Of a stretch of 11,093 nucleotides of DNA, positions 6,795 through 11,093 are shown one piece after another. The notes below the pieces were generated by a model. That model worked only from the letters and a program-made list of their open reading frames with translations, ran no database searches and had not been told where the DNA came from. The translations under genes were made by a program, and so were the position numbers. How positions within the stretch are numbered: the first letter of the stretch is position 1; every line of letters begins with the position of its first letter. The stretch comes from Clostridia bacterium (GTDB lineage: Bacteria > Bacillota > Clostridia > Oscillospirales > CAG-272). The DNA is taken from NCBI GenBank assembly GCA_900753295.1, contig CAADYQ010000170.1:1-11093 (forward strand), written 5' to 3'.

Positions 6795-8294
6795 ATGAAC
6801 AGGATTACCAAAACACTTGCGGCGATCATTGCCGTACTCATGCTTGCAGCAGCCTTCACTGCCTGTGCCAAGCCGCAGGGCGATACCGAAACCTCCGGGG
6901 ACGGCGATACATCGACCGCCACTCCCGAGACGACCAGCGAATTTGTTAACGACGATCTCTCGGACGATCTCAAGATCAACGACACAGTAACCTTCCTTTA
7001 TTGGAAAGACGTTGAGCGCCCCGAATTCTTCGTTGAAGAGAGCGAAGATGACGGCAACATCGTAAACACCCGTATAAGCGAAAGAAACAAAATAGTTGAA
7101 AGCCGCCTCGGCGTGACCCTTGAATGGGACGGCGTTGCCGGAAACTATGGCAACCAGAAGGGCTTTGTGGAAGCCGCCAACAACAGCGTTGTTGCCGGCG
7201 GCGGATATGACATATTTGCAGGCTACAGCATGACAGGCGCGACCCTTGCCATGAACGGTCTTGTGCAGAACCTGCTCGATCTCAAATACATCAATTTTTC
7301 AAAACCGTGGTGGCCCGATTCGCTTGTCAACACCGCAACTATCGGCGGCAAGCTGTATTTCACCTCCGGCGATATCTCGACCAACATGCTTTATATGATG
7401 TATGCCACCTTCTTCAACAAGGACATATTCATTGAACAGCACCCCGACATGACGGTCTCCGATATGTATAAGCTGGTAACCGACGGCAGATGGACGATCG
7501 ACAAAATGATCGAACTGTGCGATGGCGTATACCGCGACGAAAACGCCAACGGCGTTGTCGACTACGAGGACCTTTACGGCTTTGAGACCATCGACCTTCA
7601 CTTCGACGCCTTCTACATCGGCTCCGACCTCAAGCTGCTCGACAAGGACGAGACCGGCGCGCTTGTGATGTCCCCCGACTTCACCTCCGAAAAGACCCAC
7701 GCGCTGCTTGAAAAGATCACAAACTTCTTCTATGACAGCGGCTTTGCCTTTACAAAAGGTACGACCAGCAAATATTCCTCAGCCCAGTCCTTCAAGTCCG
7801 CGCGTGTGCTTTACACCGTTGACAGAGTTTATATAGCCTCCGGTACGCTCAAGGATGTTGACTTCAAGTACGGCATTCTCCCCGTTCCGAAGTATGATGA
7901 GGAGCAGTCCGAATACCGCACCTGCATGGCATTCCCCTTCACGCTCTACTCTGTTTCCGTCAAGGCAAAGGATGCCGATGCCGCCGCCGCAGTGCTTGAA
8001 TGCCTCGGCTCCGAGAGCTATCGCCGCATAACTCCCGCGCTCTTTGAGCAGTCCATGAAGGTCCGTTATTCCGAAAGCCCCGACGACAGCGCAATGTACG
8101 ACCTTGTAAAGAAGTCTGTCGCCATGGACCTTGCAAGAATATTCACCACCCCGCTCAATAACAACTCCTACGCACCCTTCCGCAATGCCGTCAAAAATGA
8201 CACCGCAGCAGGCTGGTCGCGCAGCACTACACAGCTCAAAAACGTTATAAACGTATATATCAAAAATATAAACTCGGCAATGTCGGGACAATAA
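6795..8294 (+). CDS. Extracellular solute-binding lipoprotein (ABC importer type), 499 aa
   Basis: Probable substrate receptor of an ABC importer, anchored outside the membrane. The signal peptide ends in lipobox FTAC (Cys24), then an acidic Ser/Thr linker to about residue 55. The mature part has the look of the large family-1 solute-binding proteins: an early segment with NTRISERNKIVESRLGV, then YDIFAGYS, then a GKLYFTSGD block around 185-193, and a hydrophobic membrane-distal half. Residues 248-259 (DENANGVVDYED) form a textbook EF-hand-like calcium loop, a feature often present in gut clostridial sugar-binding proteins. The start ATG has AAAGGA 7 nt upstream. No permease or ATPase gene is adjacent, so its transporter must lie elsewhere. 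Only 34 nt separate it from tyrS. Family confident; ligand (likely a sugar) is only a guess. Confidence 0.82.
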   Translation: MNRITKTLAAIIAVLMLAAAFTACAKPQGDTETSGDGDTSTATPETTSEFVNDDLSDDLKINDTVTFLYWKDVERPEFFVEESEDDGNIVNTRISERNKIVESRLGVTLEWDGVAGNYGNQKGFVEAANNSVVAGGGYDIFAGYSMTGATLAMNGLVQNLLDLKYINFSKPWWPDSLVNTATIGGKLYFTSGDISTNMLYMMYATFFNKDIFIEQHPDMTVSDMYKLVTDGRWTIDKMIELCDGVYRDENANGVVDYEDLYGFETIDLHFDAFYIGSDLKLLDKDETGALVMSPDFTSEKTHALLEKITNFFYDSGFAFTKGTTSKYSSAQSFKSARVLYTVDRVYIASGTLKDVDFKYGILPVPKYDEEQSEYRTCMAFPFTLYSVSVKAKDADAAAAVLECLGSESYRRITPALFEQSMKVRYSESPDDSAMYDLVKKSVAMDLARIFTTPLNNNSYAPFRNAVKNDTAAGWSRSTTQLKNVINVYIKNINSAMSGQ

Positions 8295-8328
8295 AACAGC
8301 ACCAACGATCACCGGAAAGGATCAAAAA

Positions 8329-9552
8329 ATGAAAATCTACGACGAACTGAAAGCCCGCGGACTTATAGCACAGGTCACAGATGAAGCGGGCATCAGTCAG
8401 ATGATAAACGAAGGAAAAGCCAAGTTCTACATCGGCTTTGACTGCACAGCCGACAGCCTTACGGCAGGTCACTTTATGGCTCTTACACTCATGAAGCGCC
8501 TCCAGATGGCGGGCAACAAGCCCATAGCCCTCATCGGCGGCGGCACGACCATGATAGGCGACCCCTCCGGGCGCACCGATATGCGCAAGATGCTCACCAA
8601 AGAAGACATTGACCACAACGCGGAGTGCTTCCGCCGTCAGATGTCCCGCTTTATCGAATTCGGCGAGGACAAGGCGCTTATGGTCAACAACGCAGACTGG
8701 CTGTTGAACCTCAATTATATCGAACTTCTCCGCGAGGTCGGGGCATGCTTCTCGGTAAATAATATGCTTCGCGCCGAATGCTACAAGCAGCGCATGGAAA
8801 AGGGGCTCTCATTCTTTGAATTCAACTATATGATAATGCAGTCCTACGACTTTTATTATCTCTTCCAGCACTACGGCTGCAATATGCAGTTCGGAGGCGA
8901 CGACCAGTGGTCGAACATGCTGGGCGGCACCGAGCTTATCCGCCGCAAGCTGGGCAAGGATGCGCACGCCATGACCATTACCCTTCTTACCGACTCTCAG
9001 GGTCACAAAATGGGTAAAACGGCAGGCAACGCCGTATGGCTCGATCCCAAAAAGACCAGTCCCTACGACTTTTATCAGTACTGGCGCAACGTCGGCGACG
9101 ATGATGTGCTCAAGTGCATAAGAATGCTGACCTTCCTCCCGATAGAGCAGATAAACGAGATGAACGGCTGGCAGGGCAGCGACCTCAACCGCGCCAAGGA
9201 AATACTCGCATACGAGCTTACATCCCTGGTACACGGCGAGGATGAAGCCAAGGATGCCGAGGCGAGCGCCAAGGCGCTCTTCGGCGCGGGCGCGGATGCA
9301 TCCGTTCCCACCACCGAGCTTTCCGCCGACGACCTTGATGAAAACGGCGACATCGATGTTCTCTCCGTGCTTGTAAAAGCCGGACTTGTCACGTCAAGAT
9401 CCGAGGCGCGCCGCGCTGTTGAGCAGGGCGGAGTATCCGCCGACGGCGAAAAAGTCACCGACCTCAAGACCAAATACACCGGCGATGCACTGCGCACGGG
9501 CATAGTCTTCCGCCGCGGTAAAAAGGCATACAAAAAGGTCACTGTAAAATAA
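8329..9552 (+). CDS. tyrS: Tyrosyl-tRNA synthetase, 407 aa
   Basis: Class I synthetase that charges tRNA-Tyr with tyrosine in the cytoplasm. The fold is complete: Rossmann domain with YIGFD at the tyrosine site, the HIGH region at 45-48, the MQSYDF and GGDDQWSN (189-196) tyrosine/adenylate block, KMGKT (227-231) as the KMSKS loop, and a C-terminal S4-like RNA-binding domain from about 342 (DVLSVLVKAGLVTSRSEARR). Length is normal. The HIGH motif reads T45-A-G-H48 instead of H-[IVL]-G-H, and residue 39 is Cys instead of Pro; Thr40 and His48 are kept. The start ATG has GGAAAGG 8 nt upstream. It follows the solute-binding lipoprotein gene with no terminator or promoter between, so it is probably co-transcribed. 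No T-box leader is seen, although firmicute tyrS genes often have one. Confidence 0.96.
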   Translation: MKIYDELKARGLIAQVTDEAGISQMINEGKAKFYIGFDCTADSLTAGHFMALTLMKRLQMAGNKPIALIGGGTTMIGDPSGRTDMRKMLTKEDIDHNAECFRRQMSRFIEFGEDKALMVNNADWLLNLNYIELLREVGACFSVNNMLRAECYKQRMEKGLSFFEFNYMIMQSYDFYYLFQHYGCNMQFGGDDQWSNMLGGTELIRRKLGKDAHAMTITLLTDSQGHKMGKTAGNAVWLDPKKTSPYDFYQYWRNVGDDDVLKCIRMLTFLPIEQINEMNGWQGSDLNRAKEILAYELTSLVHGEDEAKDAEASAKALFGAGADASVPTTELSADDLDENGDIDVLSVLVKAGLVTSRSEARRAVEQGGVSADGEKVTDLKTKYTGDALRTGIVFRRGKKAYKKVTVK

Positions 9553-9570
9553 TTTCCGCTTTTCATTTAA

Positions 9571-9620
9571 GGGGATCAAAGAACTCAGCACGGGTTTTGA
9601 TCCCCTGCTTTATTTTTATA
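9571..9620 (+). terminator. Intrinsic terminator of tyrS
   Basis: Stem GGGGATCAA/TTGATCCCC (9571-9579 with 9597-9605), continued after a 2-nt bulge by AACTC/GGGTT, loop AGCAC, then TGCTTTATTTTTA. It starts 18 nt after the tyrS stop codon. Confidence 0.85.
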
Positions 9621-9640
9621 CATCATTTTGTCAAAAAACA

Positions 9641-9670
9641 TTGACGCGGACAGGCTTTTGATGGTATAAT
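9641..9670 (+). promoter_or_regulatory. Sigma-A promoter for the repeat lipoprotein
   Basis: TTGACG (9641-9646), 18-nt spacer and TATAAT (9665-9670) with an extended TGG before the -10. The predicted start near 9677 gives a leader of about 30 nt, like the other sigma-A genes here. Confidence 0.85.
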
Positions 9671-9706
9671 TTTATCAGTGTAAATAAAGCGAAAGGAATT
9701 TCCGAC

Positions 9707-11093
9707 ATGTTATCGCAATTCAAAAAGTTATCGGCGCTTCTGACAGCGGCAGTAATGCTCATATCCATGACGGCATGCTTTGCGGGAGGCAATGCTCCGG
9801 GCGAAAGCACCGCAGAGCCTACAGCACCGCCCGCCGAAGCATCATCGGATGCTCCTACCGACAGCGTTGATATAACGACCTCAAAGGAAATGCACTGCAC
9901 GACCGAGGAACCGACGACCAACGCTCCGGAGACGACAAGTCACGCTCCGGAAACTACAATCCCACCGGAAACCACTAAAGCACCCGAAACCACCGAAGTT
10001 CCGGAGACCACGAAAACCCCGGAAACTACTGAAGTTCCGGAAACTACGAAGTCTCCTGAGACTACCAAAGCCCCAGAGACAACCAAAACTCCCGAGACTA
10101 CGAAGACTCCCGAGACCACAAAGACTCCGGAGACTACGAAAACTCCCGAAACTACAAAGTCTCCCGAAACCGAGCCTACGCCGCCGGAGCCGACAGGACG
10201 TGTGCTTTACTATGAAAACTTTGAGGACCGGACTCTTTCCACCATATCGGCAAGCGTTTTATCGGGTCCCGGCTGGACACTCGACACAACAGGCAACGGC
10301 GCCTACAAAAACAATACGTCCAAATACGAAATACGCGATTTCGGAGGCAGCAAACGCCTTTACATAAGCAACAACGCCGACACGAAGTCCGGTGACTCAT
10401 ATGTCATCGTTCTCTCCCCTGCTCTGTTCGGCGCATATCACGGGCAGAACTATACCTATCAGTATGATCTGATCTACACCGATGCATACGCACCGGACAG
10501 ATACATAGCCCTCGTAAGCGACTACAACGGAAGAGCGTACAACTCATTCCACTTCCGCAACCGCGGCACCGCCAACAACCAGGCGCACTATTATGACAAA
10601 TGGATCACCTATGATGCAGCCGGTGCAAATTATGCCGCCAACACAAACGGAAATTCGATAGTAACCAAGCTGCTCGGCTTGAAATACTCTTCTTCAGTCC
10701 AGGCGTTTGCCAATATCGATGTTTCGATAAGATATGTCGTTGACTGGCAAAACGGCAACAGCGTTTACATGCGCGTCAACACGCCGGGATACCCCGGCAG
10801 CGGCAAATGGACGCTCGTCTCAAAAGCCTCTCCGAAAGCCGAAGGCTCAAAATACCTTGACCCCGCCAATTTCGGCGGCGCGATAGTTCTTAAGACCGGC
10901 GGCAGGCAGTGCGGATATGTTGATAATATCATCATATGGGAAGGCACCGGCAACGAGCCGGCAGACAAGAGCGCTCCCCTCCTCCACTCTGCCGACAAGG
11001 GTTGCTCCGGCCACTCATTTACCGGAGGCACACGCTGCGATGACCCTGTATACTGCATATGGTGCGGTGAGGCTGGCGCCGGCACGCCGGCGC
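9707..11093 (+). CDS. Surface lipoprotein with PETT-repeat stalk and beta-rich ectodomain (3' end outside window)
   Basis: I do not recognise a named family. From the ATG at 9707 (AAAGGA 9 nt upstream), 462 codons stay open to the right edge. The signal peptide ends in lipobox MTAC (Cys24). A Ser/Thr/Pro/Ala-rich region follows, then 13 full Pro-Glu-Thr-Thr units in a 6-residue rhythm (residues 73-155), probably an extended and possibly glycosylated stalk across the wall. From residue 166 (VLYYENFED) to about 420 (CGYVDNIIIWEG) lies a globular beta-rich domain. Its opening and closing strands resemble concanavalin/LamG-like carbohydrate-binding jelly rolls; this is inferred from style only. 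The end has C433, H436, C444, C450 and C453 in a C-x2-H-x7-C-x5-C-x2-C-G arrangement, like zinc-ribbon-like units seen in clostridial surface proteins. More domains may follow. A role in binding or degrading polysaccharide is a guess. Confidence 0.88.
   Translation, partial: MLSQFKKLSALLTAAVMLISMTACFAGGNAPGESTAEPTAPPAEASSDAPTDSVDITTSKEMHCTTEEPTTNAPETTSHAPETTIPPETTKAPETTEVPETTKTPETTEVPETTKSPETTKAPETTKTPETTKTPETTKTPETTKTPETTKSPETEPTPPEPTGRVLYYENFEDRTLSTISASVLSGPGWTLDTTGNGAYKNNTSKYEIRDFGGSKRLYISNNADTKSGDSYVIVLSPALFGAYHGQNYTYQYDLIYTDAYAPDRYIALVSDYNGRAYNSFHFRNRGTANNQAHYYDKWITYDAAGANYAANTNGNSIVTKLLGLKYSSSVQAFANIDVSIRYVVDWQNGNSVYMRVNTPGYPGSGKWTLVSKASPKAEGSKYLDPANFGGAIVLKTGGRQCGYVDNIIIWEGTGNEPADKSAPLLHSADKGCSGHSFTGGTRCDDPVYCIWCGEAGAGTPA
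9923..10171 (+). repeat. Tandem 18-nt coding repeat (x-PETT-x units)
   Basis: Thirteen PETT units plus one partial unit. The early units vary at the flanking residues (A, P, V, T or S before, and S, I, E or K after) and use mixed codons. The last four full units (about 10085-10157) all encode TPETTK and are nearly the same in DNA. This pattern suggests an old repeat with a younger local expansion at its 3' end. Confidence 0.9.

Noticed and set aside
9923..10171. Possible CRISPR array or non-coding satellite
   Set aside because: The 18-nt period is in frame, encodes PETT units without spacers, and lies within a long open frame with a lipoprotein signal.

Overview
The window looks like chromosomal DNA from a spore-forming member of the Clostridia, moderately GC-rich. 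Three things point there. There is a sporulation protease gene (spoIIGA) and an alpha/beta-type small acid-soluble spore protein gene. Ribosome binding sites are purine-rich (AAGGAG, AAAGGA, GGGAGGG). Three lipoproteins carry [F/M]TAC lipoboxes followed by Ser/Thr/Gly/Pro-rich linkers. Finer placement (for example Oscillospirales- or Christensenellales-like) is only an impression from protein style. No mobile element, CRISPR array, rRNA or tRNA is visible.

Left part (1-4012, all minus strand): the 5' 232 codons of spoIIGA leave through the left edge. Two tandem intrinsic terminators separate it from a lipid-anchored NodB-type polysaccharide deacetylase. Upstream of that, across an intergenic region with a long inverted repeat, is a DUF1015 protein. 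Middle (4013-6350): a divergent promoter region with two similar sigma-A promoters drives DUF1015 leftwards and a half-size ABC exporter rightwards. A palindrome sits on the -35 of the exporter promoter. The exporter ends at a strong terminator that faces the convergent spore-protein gene (6379-6579, minus).

Right part (6580-11093, plus strand): a near-consensus sigma-A promoter drives an orphan solute-binding lipoprotein. Tyrosyl-tRNA synthetase follows 34 nt later, apparently in the same transcript and without a T-box leader, and then a terminator. A second strong promoter drives a surface lipoprotein with about 13 Pro-Glu-Thr-Thr repeats, a beta-rich ectodomain and a Cys/His cluster. It runs off the right edge. 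Both edge-truncated genes were found by translating by hand.

The genes do not form one obvious pathway: they mix sporulation, cell-envelope and housekeeping functions. I see no clear case for a wholly new system. The best leads are a shared design in the three main terminators, the divergent regulatory region, the altered HIGH motif in the synthetase, and the repeat lipoprotein.
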